Shown piece after piece: positions 47,150 to 58,605 of a stretch of 64,000 nt of DNA (its first letter is position 1; every line of letters begins with the position of its first letter). A program made the position numbers and the translations under genes. This DNA is from Cytospora piceicola. Lineage: Eukaryota; Ascomycota; Sordariomycetes; Diaporthales; Cytosporaceae. The notes beneath the pieces are model-generated. The model was not told the DNA's origin and searched no databases. It saw only the letters and a program-made list of their open reading frames with translations. The stretch spans positions 434,001 to 498,000 of the forward strand of contig JALQBC010000014.1 in assembly GCA_023375675.1 (NCBI GenBank). Direction: 5' to 3'.

Positions 47150-48831
47150 ATGGCTTTCGCCGGAACCGTTACGGGTGCAGGCAAGTCCCTCGAGCTCAAG
47201 TGACACGAGTCCGCCTACTTACAATCTCACACAGCCAAGCTTGAGGCGATCACCAGATTGATAGAAAGGTTGACGATAGACCTGGAAGAGAAGAACCTTC
47301 AGACAGAACGTTAGTAGCTTTATCCATGGCCACACTCGAAACCCAACGACTTCTGACCAATTTCCAGAGCGTGATGCGCTACTAGAGGAGCTCAAGGTCT
47401 ACGGCAGGGACCCCAGGAACGCAGATCCCATATTTACGAAAGACGTAAGTCGAGGGACAACGAAGGCTCACTCCTTCGTTGAATGGCGAAAGCTGAACGT
47501 TTCCACCAGGGCATAACAACACTCACGAGACACGCCTTCGAGGCATCAGCAACCTCAACGTCCCACAACGCGCTGAGATGTCTTGCCAACGCAATGCTCA
47601 TCAAGCCCGAGGCACGGCAAATGTTTGTTGATCTTGGGTGCGAATCCAAAGCGTGTGAACAGCTGAAACGGGACACATGGGATGACGAATTCCTCTGCTC
47701 GAGGGTGATTTTCCTCACGACGTATGGGACCAACATTGACCTGGCCAAGCTTGTCGATGAGTATGGACTCGCGAAAACAGTTACCGACAAGCTAGCGAAG
47801 CACGCCGGCTTGGCAACAGGTTCGGGGAAGGCAAGGCAGGACCCAATGCAGGACATGGCACTGGCCGACACTCTGAAGCTGATGTTCAACGTAACGCATT
47901 TCTGCAAGGCCAGCGTCGACGACTTCACACCGGCTGTGCCTCACATTGTCACCCTGCTACAAAAGCGAGATAACCCGCCATCGCGGCCACTCGACGGATT
48001 CTATACCCATCTGATCAATGCACTGGTTAATCTTAAGCTGGACAACGAGGAAGCGCAAGCTGCTCTGTACCCCGAGGGCGAGCAACAAAAGTCGGTAGCG
48101 GAGAGACTTATCGAACTCCTCGACCTCTCACTGAAGACATACGGCGAGAACGACCTCGAGCAGATCGTCACACCCCTGGTAAGTGTCCTGCGAAGCTTCC
48201 ACGAGAGCGCACCCGAGGCCGTACGGGATTTCGTCCGCAGCAAATTGCTGCCCACCAAGGAAGAAAGAGAAGAGGTTTTGGGCCGGGGAGAAACCCTGGC
48301 ATCCAGATTCTTGCGCAACTCGACCAACGCCGTGGCGCCTCAGCTGCGGGACGCCATCTCACACACCCTCTTCGAGATGTCCGACAAGGATGCATCGATA
48401 TTCGTGGAGAACGTGGGGTACGGCTATGCGTCGGGTTTCCTGTACCAGAACAACATTCCTGTGCCAAAGAATGCCGCTGGCGAGGACGGTGGTGATAGCG
48501 AAAGGCCTGTCAATCCTATTACGGGACAGTTCCTGGACCAGGAAACGGGCCCTGAGTTGCCCGAAATGACGGAAGAGGAGAAGGAGAGGGAGGCGGAGAG
48601 GCTGTTTGTTCTGTTTGAGAGGTTCGTCGCAATTACCCCCCCCCCCCAACCCCTCATCCGAATTGCGTCCGTTCCTTCTTACTTGCGGGATCGTTTCCAC
48701 TGACTTTTTTTTAATATCACAGACTGAAGAAGACTGGAATAATCGACGTGCAGAACCCGGTGGAGCAGTATATGCGTGAGGGTCAGTTTCAAGATATCAA
48801 GGATGAGGATAGGGTGGAAGAGCTGGACTAG
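47150..48831 (+). CDS. ric8: RIC-8 (synembryn), chaperone/GEF for G-alpha subunits
   Basis: Five exons (47150-47180, 47235-47309, 47368-47444, 47510-48621, 48723-48831) give 467 aa. The armadillo-like core is clear: HNALRCLANAMLIKPEARQ, SRVIFLTTYGTNIDL, ADTLKLMFNVTHF, LINALVNLKL. The ending, KKTGIIDVQNPVEQYMREG, is the most conserved stretch of fungal RIC-8. RIC-8 folds and activates G-alpha proteins at the plasma membrane and is required for growth and infection structures in Neurospora and Magnaporthe (known of the family). Exon 1 is tiny. Its donor is either GC (AG|GCAAGT at 47181) or an upstream GT (47175); both keep the frame and differ by two residues. Intron 4 carries a 12-base C run. 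Confidence 0.93.
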
Positions 48832-49992
48832 AACACTGTACCATCGCATCAGAGGTTAGGTGTATATGGGCCAACGAACCATCGGAACTGTCCCATCATG
48901 AGTATAAGCTGTAGGGGAGGAGGAGGACATTATGAGAAGGCATGAAGTGACAACTCGTCTGGTGTGGCTTAAATAGCAGAACTGTAGCAGTAGAATGAAG
49001 GTACTAGCATTCCTAGTAATTAATATGATATCCTATGGCAGACTGTCACTACGCAACATGCCACCTGAAGACATTCATAGTCTTGTAACGATCTCATACG
49101 TGGTTTTCCTACTGCGGCGTACCTACCTAGGTACCTAGGTACTCAGTACGAACCTTGGCACGCATCAAAAGGTTCCCCACCCCTAAATGAACGGGGCCCT
49201 TAACTACCTGGCAACCTACACACTTCAACTCTGAAGTTTCTGTTGCCATTCACCCTCCACCGGCCAACCATCTCCGTGATTCTTACTGTCGCAAACCTTG
49301 GGACCGAGTCGCCTAGGTCACAGAATTCATTTTGATAGAGCCAATTCGCGGAAATGCGAGGAACTTGAACTTTGCGACGGCTTTGATCACTGGATTGTTG
49401 GTAAGTGACCATGCGACGACTCGCTTAGGCACTAGAAGTGGGCTCTTACGCTAACGTTTGCTGGGTGACTACTTAGTACCTAGGTACCTAGCTAGGTACC
49501 TAGCATACACACTTGCAGTGTTTATCGTCTCCGCCCTTCTCAGACGCGCCTGCCTTCCTTGACCATTTGTTGTTTCCCTACTTCACAAAACCAATCAATC
49601 AAAAATTCGACTATTTCAGAGTCGTTTCTTTTTCGCGACATCTCAATCTCCTCCTCTGGAAATTTTATCATCTTCGTCTCATGTGAGTTCATACCTTGCC
49701 CAGCGTCATGCTGTGCTATTCCGTCCCGCGCATTGTCGTCATTTCTGTCAACCGACCGAGAAGAACGACGCGCCATCCCCATCACCACCTTTCTACCCCC
49801 CTTCTTCTTCCCTGCCCGCATAGAAACAGCATCATTGAGAAATGAACAGCTTTGCGCCCTAGCGGAGTCGCGTCTCGGGGTATCTAACCCAGACGCGCAA
49901 GCCCAATAACGGCCGAATATTTCGACACTCAAAAGATTGCATCGTTCCTTGCCCGAAATCTCCTGCGAGGTGCAACAGGGAATCGAGACACG
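48832..49992. other. intergenic spacer with palindrome clusters
   Basis: Overlapping TACCTAGGTA palindromes occur at 49124-49141 and again at 49477-49503, flanking the middle of this spacer. No gene is seen. C/T-rich sequence from about 49540 is the likely leader of the chromodomain gene. Confidence 0.5.
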
Positions 49993-51148
49993 ATGCCTTT
50001 CGTTGAAGAAGAAATGTGAGATCAACCAGTCGTGTTTCTTTCCTACTTTCCCCTGATGTGCATTTGACAACACCCTCGAAGTTGCGCGTGACCAGCCTGA
50101 GCTAATGCTGGCCGCACAGGGACAACTTTATCGACGACGTTCCAATTCCTCAAATTGGGACTGACTTGTTTGGCGGCTACGACGACGACGAGGAGCCTCT
50201 CGACTCTGGCCCCGTTATAATCTCCGAGACCTTTGAGGCCGAGGCTGATGCCGAGGCCAAGGCTGACGAGCCCGAGACCATAGACGGAGGAGACAACGAC
50301 TCCGACGAGGAGGAACAGAACGGTATCCCTGACGACCTTGACAACGTCGCACCGATGGAGGAGGACGGCGCTCCCGCTCCTGCTAGCGCCAAGAAGCGTG
50401 GCCGCCCTTCGCTTTCTGCGTCACGCACGTCGACCCCAGCAAAGACTCCCAAGTCTGCTAAAAGTGGCGCCACTTCTGCGGCCAGCAGTGGTCGTAAGCG
50501 TAAGGCCGTGGATTCTGCCGATGAGCCTCCTCTAAAGCGCTCTGGTCGCGCTACTGCCGCGGCTGCGCAGGATGCCATCAAGGAGTCCAGCAAGAAACGG
50601 ACTCGGGCTCCCAATGGCAGTGCCAAACCCAAACCCGTACGTCTTTGCTTCTGTATTCATGATCCTAAAGGCTTCAGGGCTAACGTGTCGATACTGAAAT
50701 ACAGGCTAAGACTGCACGTGGCAAGCCCGGTCGCAAACCCAAGAATAACGTTGAGGTCGAAGCTGAGGACAACAAGTCCGACGAGGAGTATGAGGTAGAA
50801 GAGATCTTGGATGACAGGGTCGATGCCAAGACCAAGAAAACCACATACTGTGTCAAGTGGAAGGGCTACAGCCAAAAGGACAACACCTGGGAGCCCAAAG
50901 CGAACCTCACACACGCTGTTGCACTCCTGAAGAAGTATGAGGCGAGCAGCAAGGAGAAGAAGGCTGCTCCCACGAAGGCGGCTCCCAAGAAAGCGGCGGT
51001 TAAAAAAGCTGCTCCCAAAAAGGCTGCTGTCAAGAAGACCACCGCCCCTGCAAAGAAGGCTGCTACATCCCTCAAGAAGAAGCCCTCTCCAGTCAAAGCT
51101 GCGGGCCGGGCTACACGTCGTGGTCCCGGCCGCCCTAAGAGGAGCTAG
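49993..51148 (+). CDS. chromodomain protein with AT-hooks and histone H1-like tail
   Basis: Exons 49993-50015, 50120-50636 and 50705-51148 give 327 aa. The first exon codes only MPFVEEE plus part of a Met. An acidic stretch (residues about 20-75, Asp/Glu-rich) is followed by an AT-hook-like KKRGRPS motif. One chromodomain lies at about 205-255: [12 protein letters not shown], then [20 protein letters not shown], with the Tyr, Trp and Tyr expected of a methyl-lysine cage. The C-terminus is a run of KKAA/PKKA repeats like a histone H1 tail and ends with a second hook, GPGRPKRS. There is no chromoshadow domain, so this is not HP1. It is a likely nuclear reader of methylated histone H3, possibly K9 or K27; which one cannot be told. 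Confidence 0.87.
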
Positions 51149-52187
51149 ATTGACTGGCGCATTTGAGTGCGCAATTTGGGGCGACAGGGCGACAGCATCT
51201 GTGCGGATTGGACAGTAAATCAGGATGGAACGTATGGAGCCGCCCAGCCTGGTGGGATGACTCTTGGGAGCTGATTCTGTGCCCGCTGCGCGGCGATGGC
51301 GGTCGATCTCGGCTTGACTTTGATGGCATGGGCTCCTGACTTGCTGGAACGGGTCTGCATACAGGTGAAGCGTTTTGCCTGAGGAGGGTAGTATGATGCC
51401 TTTTGGGTGCTGGCTACTTTACGAGTCCTGACAGGGCAAAAATGCCGCTTGTTGCATACCTCTGGCTTGCAGTTGATTTTTTGAGGACCACAATACTTTG
51501 AGGTGGCTATTGGCGTCAGGACGGTACTTTGCAAAATCGGGCTGGGCAAGGCGCGGTGGTCCGAAGAGGTCGTTTTCATGATTGTGGGAGTAGTATGGAG
51601 ACAACAACGTGCGATGATCGATTACTCTTTGGTCCCAGTTTGAGCCCGATGAGGATAAAGGGCTGGTAGGCAACGATTGAAGATTCGATGGGAAATTTAA
51701 CTTGCCTGTTCCAAGTTTTGTTTTGTGTGAGATACCTACCGTATAATCACAAAGTGCTGCAATATTCACAAGAAGCCTACAATGGTTTTGTGCTAGCCTA
51801 AATGAGCTTTGTTGTCGTCTGAATTTATAGCTGGAGATGTGCTTGGAGTACGGTCCAGAAGGCTTACAGAAGGCTCCCGATAGCTCCAAGCTGCCCCAGC
51901 TGTGTAGGACCAATACCATTGGCCAATCGACGAGCTGCCGTTCGTCACCCGGGGCCCCACACGTCAGTCAGCCTTGTGGGAATAGATTTATTACCGACAC
52001 CTGGCTTTCACAAGCTGACAAGCTGCCTTCATTTCGTTAAGCCAATAATAACTTCCTGCCAATCTGGGACCGTATATACAAGTCGCCTCCCTTCTAGAGA
52101 AGGTGTCTTTGGAACTCACACCACTGAAGATCCTACATCCCTCACCTTCGAACCAAACAAAAAATCCCCAAGACGAACCACGGGAAG
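51149..52187. other. intergenic spacer
   Basis: Minus-strand frames at 51220-51579 and 51419-51919 overlap each other, lack motifs and are not called. The region is otherwise the 3' side of the chromodomain gene and the leader of the PQ-loop gene. Confidence 0.45.
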
Positions 52188-53368
52188 ATGGAGCATCTGG
52201 AATCCGTCCGCTCGGCACTGCAGCCTGTCCTGCAACCCCTAACGCACAAGCTCCCCGAGCCCATTCGCGACCTCGGCATCTCCATCATCGGCGACAAGTG
52301 TTATTCCTCCCTCGTGCTCGACATCGACGTTGCCGACAGCGACTGCCTCAAGCTCGCCGTGTCCAAGGCCCTCGGCATCGGCATCGTCGGGGCCTCCTCG
52401 ATCGTCAAGGTCCCGCAGATCGTCAACCTCGTCCGGTCCAGGAGCGCCTCGGGCATCAGCTTCCTGTCCTACCTGCTCGAGACCTCCAGCTACCTCATCT
52501 CGCTGGCCTACAACGTCCGCCACGGCTTCCCCTTCTCCACCTACGGCGAGACCGCCCTGATCCTGGGCCAGAACGTCGTCATCACGGTCCTGGTCCTCAA
52601 CTACAGCGGGAGGGCCGGCGTCGCGGCCCTGTTCGTCGCGGCCCTGGCGGGCGCCATGGGCGCCCTGTTCACCGACGGCGTGCTGGACATGAACATGCTG
52701 GGGTACCTCCAGGCCGGCGCGGGGACGCTGGGCGTGGCCAGCAAGGTCCCGCAGATCCTGGCCATCTGGCAGGAGGGTGGTACGGGCCAGCTGAGCGCCT
52801 TCACGGTGAGTAATGTGACGCCCGGGCTCTCCCTTTCTTCATTCTTCCTTGTCCGTCCTGCCCAGTCGGGAAGTTGGGGACATTTCGGACATCGACCCGG
52901 CTGCGGAACAGGAACGATATTCCCGTCCCTATTACATACAGGGGCGACTGCAGAGCACCGGGAAACCCATTCGTTTCGGTCCACCACATCACAGTTTCAC
53001 AGGAGGGGAAAGTGACATTTGTTTTGTGCAAATGCGATTACGGATTATAAGCAAACTTGTGGCAACATACGACTAATCTCTATTTCTGGCAGGTCTTTAA
53101 CTACTTGCTCGGGTCCCTGGCACGCGTCTTCACGACCCTGCAGGAGGTGGACGACAAGCTGATCCTGTACAGCTTCGTGGCCGGCTGCGCACTGAACCTC
53201 GTGCTTGCCGTCCAGATGCTGTACTACTGGAACAAGCCATCCGCCAAGGCTCTGGGCAAGCGAAAGCAGAAGGCCTCCAAGAAGCCCGTCGCTGCATCCT
53301 CATCTAAGTCTACCCCCACCGGCAAATCGACCCCTAAGAAGGCTCCGACGACTCGCAGAAGGGGATAG
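52188..53368 (+). CDS. MPDU1-like PQ-loop membrane protein (dolichol-phosphate-mannose utilisation)
   Basis: Exons 52188-52805 and 53093-53368 (287-bp intron, phase 0) give 297 aa with about seven membrane segments. Two PQ-loop motifs are present, IVKVPQIVNLVRSRSASGIS and ASKVPQILAIWQEGGTGQLS, each followed by the usual Ser/Gly turn. The second half (FNYLLGSLARVFTTLQEVDD) is specific to the MPDU1/Lec35 group rather than vacuolar amino-acid PQ-loop transporters. The tail is Lys/Ser/Thr-rich, cytosolic, ending TTRRRG. In animals MPDU1 is needed in the ER for use of dolichol-P-mannose and dolichol-P-glucose. Codon use is strongly GC3-rich. Confidence 0.92.
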
Positions 53369-56300
53369 GTGGCCATTGTGTGATTTCGGGAAGCATCCGG
53401 GTCGGTCCTGTTGTGGGATCGGCTCTCTTGTGGCTGTCAGCTAGGACTTTTGGTAGCTAGACCTTGCCGCAACACGAGAATTTCAGATCCCAGTTGATCA
53501 GTCCACGCGGCACCGCGCGTTACAACTTGCCCGGCGGCATCTTCCTCCCGTCCTGCCAGTCAGTGTCTGAGAGTGGTCAGCCTCGATTTATCGTGCCATG
53601 CCCGAAGTATACCAGCCAGGCGCCCAAGTGTGAGTGCATAAGCGGGAGGAGGTGCCCGCGCAATGGATTACTGCAGACTGTTTGCTTGCTTGCAACTCTA
53701 GACAAGCGATCATCGATCATCTCGATCCTCGATTCACATGTGCAAGATAACAGATGCATGCCTATCTTCCATCTGATGAACTAGAGACGGCTGTCGGGCG
53801 GGATAGCGCGCGAGGACATTCCCGATATAGAGGCGTGCGCCCATGCGGAGGACAATGCAGACCTCTCCAACAACCAAGACTCTTGGATTACAAGCCTCAT
53901 ATCAATGAATGATTTTTCGAAAGAGGTGAATCACAGGGCAAATGCGGAGTAGTTAGTGAGAAGGGGAGGGGGAAATGCGCAGGGTGGCAGAAAGGCAGCA
54001 GCATCTCGGTGGCAGAGGGGATGCTTGCGGACGGTGTGACGGTCCAGTATGGTGATATTGGGGGATCCATGGGTCAAGACATCAATGTAAGATGAGTTGT
54101 CCGGAACTTGGAAACGGTTTGTTCATGCCCGGCTTCGATCCCCGGTGGTTCTTCTCGATGGTGATTTAGCGGTCTCGCCGTGACCCCCTTTTTGTATATC
54201 TCCAACTGATCATCAAAAACGAGAGATAACGATCAGTATGGTGGAGCATGTTTGGGGGAATGGCCCATGGAAGCTGCCAGAGTCTCATCAGTCCGCCTGT
54301 CAACGTGACACCAGGTCCCGTGACTCGTAGTGCAGTGGCAAGGGTTGGAGGAATCGTAATTGAGGCGGCATATGGTGTTTCGACTTTAGTCTGTTTCGTT
54401 TTCGTTATGGCAAAGTAGAACCGAGGCATTGAAGCGAAAATGAATTGGGGGTCGAGACGAGACGAGCCTGACGAGGCTTTGCTGTTGATCGACGGTCCCC
54501 CAAGTCCCCACTTCAAGTGCCAGCCGTCTCCAAGAGATGCGGTCAAGTTAGATTCAAGGAATGGTCAGGAGTCCAATCATCCAAGACCTTCCAAGGTTCG
54601 GTAGCCCCCCCTGCTCCCCTCATTCCCGTCCAGCCAGGCCAGCCAAACCCAGGCTAGCCTTTCAGCCATTGTCACCCTGCAGATGGCGGCTCTTCTGCCC
54701 TTGTCATTGATCGGTGAGAAGTGATGGTGGCCAAGTTGGGTGCAGATCCCTCGTGCGTCTTTTCTGAATGTAACAAAGTGGTGCTTACTGACACCCCATC
54801 GAATATCGATTCTCGAATATCGAATGTGAGAAATGGGAGAGGGAAGTTCTGCGAAGGAAGGGAAGGGTACTTATCGGGATTAAAATAAAGTTGGGACATT
54901 GTCAAGGTCGTGACTAAGAAGCTGAGGAGCACTTGATATGGCAGCAATCATGGAAGCAATGGCGACATTTCCAGCCATCTTTTCGCAAGTAGGAACGTGT
55001 TGAATGTTCTCTGGAAGTGTCTGGGACTAGGACTCCCGTGACCCGGCACACGCCTGGGCAAGTAAACGAATCCCGGGAAGCCATTGTACTGTGGTAGGGA
55101 GTGTGGCATTTATGGGAAGGAGGGTCCCATAGTACCTAGGTAGGTACTTCCTGACTGCCCGCACTGCCCGCATTGTGCCGGAGGATCAAAAGGAAGGCAG
55201 GGAGGGCTAGGAGGGTTGAAAGGAGGAAGGAGGGGGGTCTGACCACAAAGAAAGGGGGCCCCCAACTTCCTGATGGCATTTTGGTGGGGTTTCACGGTAG
55301 CTTCCGGCAGCTTTTGGGGTTCGATGACACGTCAGGCACGTGAATGACTTCTTATTTCCACAACATTGGTTATTATTCTCGAAGCCTCCCCCCCCCAGGT
55401 TTGGCCCGCATTCTAGATCGACATACATCACCAGGCTGAAGTGGGTCCATCTCGTCCTCTCGTCCTCTCCTCGGCCCCAGTTTCTAAGTCTCCAGAGTCC
55501 AGCCTGTTCTTCCGTTTGGTCCGTCCGGCGTCCAGTGACCAGCTCGGAGTCTATCGGATCTTGTTTTGCACGCTGTTCCTAACCCCTCTACCTATCTCTT
55601 TCCAACTCGGTTTTTTGGTGAATTATCTACTGTGGTATCTACCTATCTTCTAGTCGTACGAACTTGATAGATACTTATACCTAAGTGGGTGCGGACGGTA
55701 TATAAAAAGGACTGGCTGGGACGGTCTCCTCTTTACTTTGCAAGAACCAATTCTCCAGGTTTATCTCTGGAATTCCATCATCCCCTGGACGGTCAATATC
55801 CACTCGCCTGATCTACATATCCCTTGTCTATCTGTAGTGTATGAAGTACCTACTTCCACGTATCCCAGGTATCCGTGTACCGATAGAGAAGACACATACA
55901 TACATACCTCCACGCAACAAATAACAAATAGGTCGAGTCATCCCCCGATTACGCCATCGCCAGCATTCGGGATCTAATATCCACCCACGCGTCTGCCGAT
56001 TTACACTACACTTATTCCTGCACAGCGCTGATTCCATTCAGGACCACGATTGCGTGCTTTCTGCTGAGGTGTTGATCCACGGTCTCCGGTCTGGGGTGCA
56101 TCTCACTGTGTGCCTATGTGCTTCTTGTTTGGGTAGGACAGATCCAAAATAGGGGCTCATCACATCATCTTGTTTCCTTCTTTGCACCATTTTGTACTCC
56201 TTGTACCCATCTGATCCGGCAGGAACCGTACCGTACGGTCTTCTGGCACACGGTCTGCGGTCAACGGTCAGCTGGAGCTGGGCTGAGACGGATACGCGGG

Positions 56301-56639
56301 CTCATTTCTCATCCGACTTGGTCATATTCTGGTCACTGCTTGAGGTCAAGGAGGCGAATTGGAAACCATTCATATTTGAACGACGGGACTGTTTCTCTCT
56401 TTCTCGCCTTGCCCTTTGTCTGATCTGTTCATCCTCTGCTTCATCATCTTGACAAAACTCCACACCTGGGTATTACTCTCCCCAGCGTCAACGACACACA
56501 TACATACATATACACACATTATATACACATCATAGCCTCCAACCCCAGGTTACTGTCGTTCTCAAGAGTCACCCATACTATTGTTCTTTGTTCTTGCAGT
56601 CTGGGCATACTTTATTGTCTACATCTACTCACAGATACA
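53369..56639. other. 3.3-kb intergenic region before choline sulfatase
   Basis: No gene is supported. A TACCTAGGTA palindrome is at 55133-55142, an 8-base C run near 55389, a TATA-like element at 55699-55708, and CATA repeats around 56500-56530. Short frames at 54166-54546 and 54672-54947 (-) have no motif. Confidence 0.5.
55699..55708 (+). promoter_or_regulatory. TATA-box-like element
   Basis: TATATAAAAA lies about 930 bp upstream of the choline sulfatase start codon. If used, it implies a long leader with several short upstream frames, or a leader intron. Position relative to a true transcription start is unknown. Confidence 0.35.
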
Positions 56640-58605
56640 ATGGCACCTGACTTAAATTCTCTACCTTCGTCACCCAACATGTCGTCCAAGACACCACAGT
56701 TCCACCCTACTGAGTCCAATGGCCATGCCGGCAACGGCACCGGTCCTAACCCCCTCTACGATGGCCCTGCCCCCGGCCTGAGCAGTGGAAAGAAGCAGCC
56801 TAACATCCTCTATGTCATGGCCGACCAGCTCTCAGCGCCCCAGCTGAAGATGTACAACGAAGACTCTCAGATCAAGACCCCCAACCTTGATGCTCTAGCA
56901 GCGAGGGCCGTCCAGTTCGATTCGGCATACTGCCCCTCTCCGCTCTGCGCACCCAGCCGCATGAGCATGATATCTGGCCAGCTCCCCATGAAGATTGGAG
57001 CCTACGACAACGCCTCTCAGATTGGCAGCGACGTCCTCACGTACGCACATTACCTGCGGTTGCAGAACTACCACACCGTCCTGGCGGGCAAGATGCACTT
57101 CGTGGGCGACCAGCTCCACGGTTACGAGACCCGGCTGACCAGCGATATCTACCCTGGTGACTTCGGCTGGGTGGTTGACTGGGATAAGCCAGATACGCGC
57201 CTTGAGTGGTACCACAATGCCAGCTCAATCCTACAGGCAGGAGTGTGCGTGCGCAGCAACCAGCTTGACTACGACGAGGAGGTCATGTACAAGTCGCAAC
57301 AGTTTATCTACGACCAGGTCCGCAAGGCTGATGACCGGCCATTCTGCTTGACGGTACGTGTAGAAACAGACGTAAAACTAGCTGGATTACCGATGGCCAT
57401 ATCCCATGGCGGGTAACTATTATCATGTGCGAGTTTCGTGCTAACGCTATGACATAGGTCTCTCTTACCCACCCCCATGACCCTTACACCATTGAGAAGA
57501 AGTACTGGGACATGTACGAGGGTGTAGACATCGACCTTCCCAAGGTCAAGATTCCCAAGGAGGAGCAGGACCCCCACAGCAAGCGATTGCTCAAGGTGTG
57601 TGATCTGTGGGACGAGAACTTCAGCGACGACCAGATCAAGCAGGCCAAGAGGGCGTACTATGGTGCTGTCAGCTACGTGGATGACTGCATTGGCAAGCTC
57701 CTCAAAACGCTGGAGGACTGCCAGCTGGCTGAGGACACCATCATCGTGTTCAGTGGCGACCACGGTGACATGCTCGGCGAGCGTGGTCTTTGGTATGTTT
57801 CCTAAAATTTGTGAAGCGAAGTGGACATTGGTGCTAACGGATTCTAGGTACAAAATGAGCTACTACGAGGGCTCCGTCCGTGTGCCCATGCTTATCTCCT
57901 ACCCCAAGTGGTTCACCCCCCACCGCGTTACCGAGAATGTCTCAACCCTGGACATTCTTCCGACTATGTGTGACTTGGTCGGCACCAAGCCCGAGCCCAG
58001 TTTCCCCATGGACGGCATCTCGATGATGCCGCACCTCCTCGGCCAGCCAGGCCACGACACAGTATTCGCGGAGTACACAGGCGAGGGCACTGTTTCCCCC
58101 CTGATGATGATCCGCAGAGGCCCCTGGAAGTACACCATCTGCCCTGCGGACGGACCCCAACTCTTCAACCTTAAACAAGACCCTTACGAGCTCAACGACC
58201 TCGTCAAGGGCCTCAAGAAGCGAACCAACCTGTCGGCGGAGGACCAGAAGGTCAAGGAGGTCTTTGATGCGTTCGAGGCCGAGGCGGCAGCCAAGTGGGA
58301 CTTCGACGCCATTACCAAGGATGTCATGCTGAGCCAACGCCAGAGGAAGTTTGTGTGGAAGGCGTTGAAGCTCGGCCAATTCACCAGCTGGGACCACGAC
58401 CCTATTGACGATGGACGCAACAAGTAAGTGCCACTACCTGCCTGAATGGTAGCAGACAAGATCCTAACATTGATTTCTTAGGTACATCCGGTCTCACATG
58501 GACCTTGACGACCTCGAGCGCATGGCTCGGTACCCCCCAGTGGACAAGTACGGCAAGCCAACCAGGTCCCTCCTTACGCACCAGGCAGGCTCTCATGGAG
58601 AGTAA
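56640..58605 (+). CDS. choline sulfatase
   Basis: Exons 56640-57353, 57458-57792, 57848-58423 and 58482-58605 give 582 aa; introns are 104, 55 and 58 bp. The alkaline-phosphatase-like core starts QPNILYVMADQL (metal-binding D62). The sulfatase signature is LCAPSRMSM with C103, the residue turned into formylglycine. GKMHFVGDQLHGYE and VFSGDHGDMLGERGLWYK supply further metal and substrate residues. The C-terminus has the choline-sulfatase tail (VWKALKLGQFTSWDHDP...YIRSHMDLDDLERMARYPP). The enzyme splits choline-O-sulfate to choline and sulfate, releasing stored sulfur. The first about 50 residues are disordered and carry no signal peptide, which fits a cytosolic enzyme. No choline or sulfate transporter lies in the window. 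Confidence 0.94.

Noticed and set aside
51220..51919. Two overlapping minus-strand frames (119 and 166 codons)
   Set aside because: They overlap each other in different frames and show no domain; the Cys-rich patch alone is not enough.
54128..54146. B-box-like GGCTTCGATCCCC
   Set aside because: No A box, cloverleaf or acceptor stem nearby.
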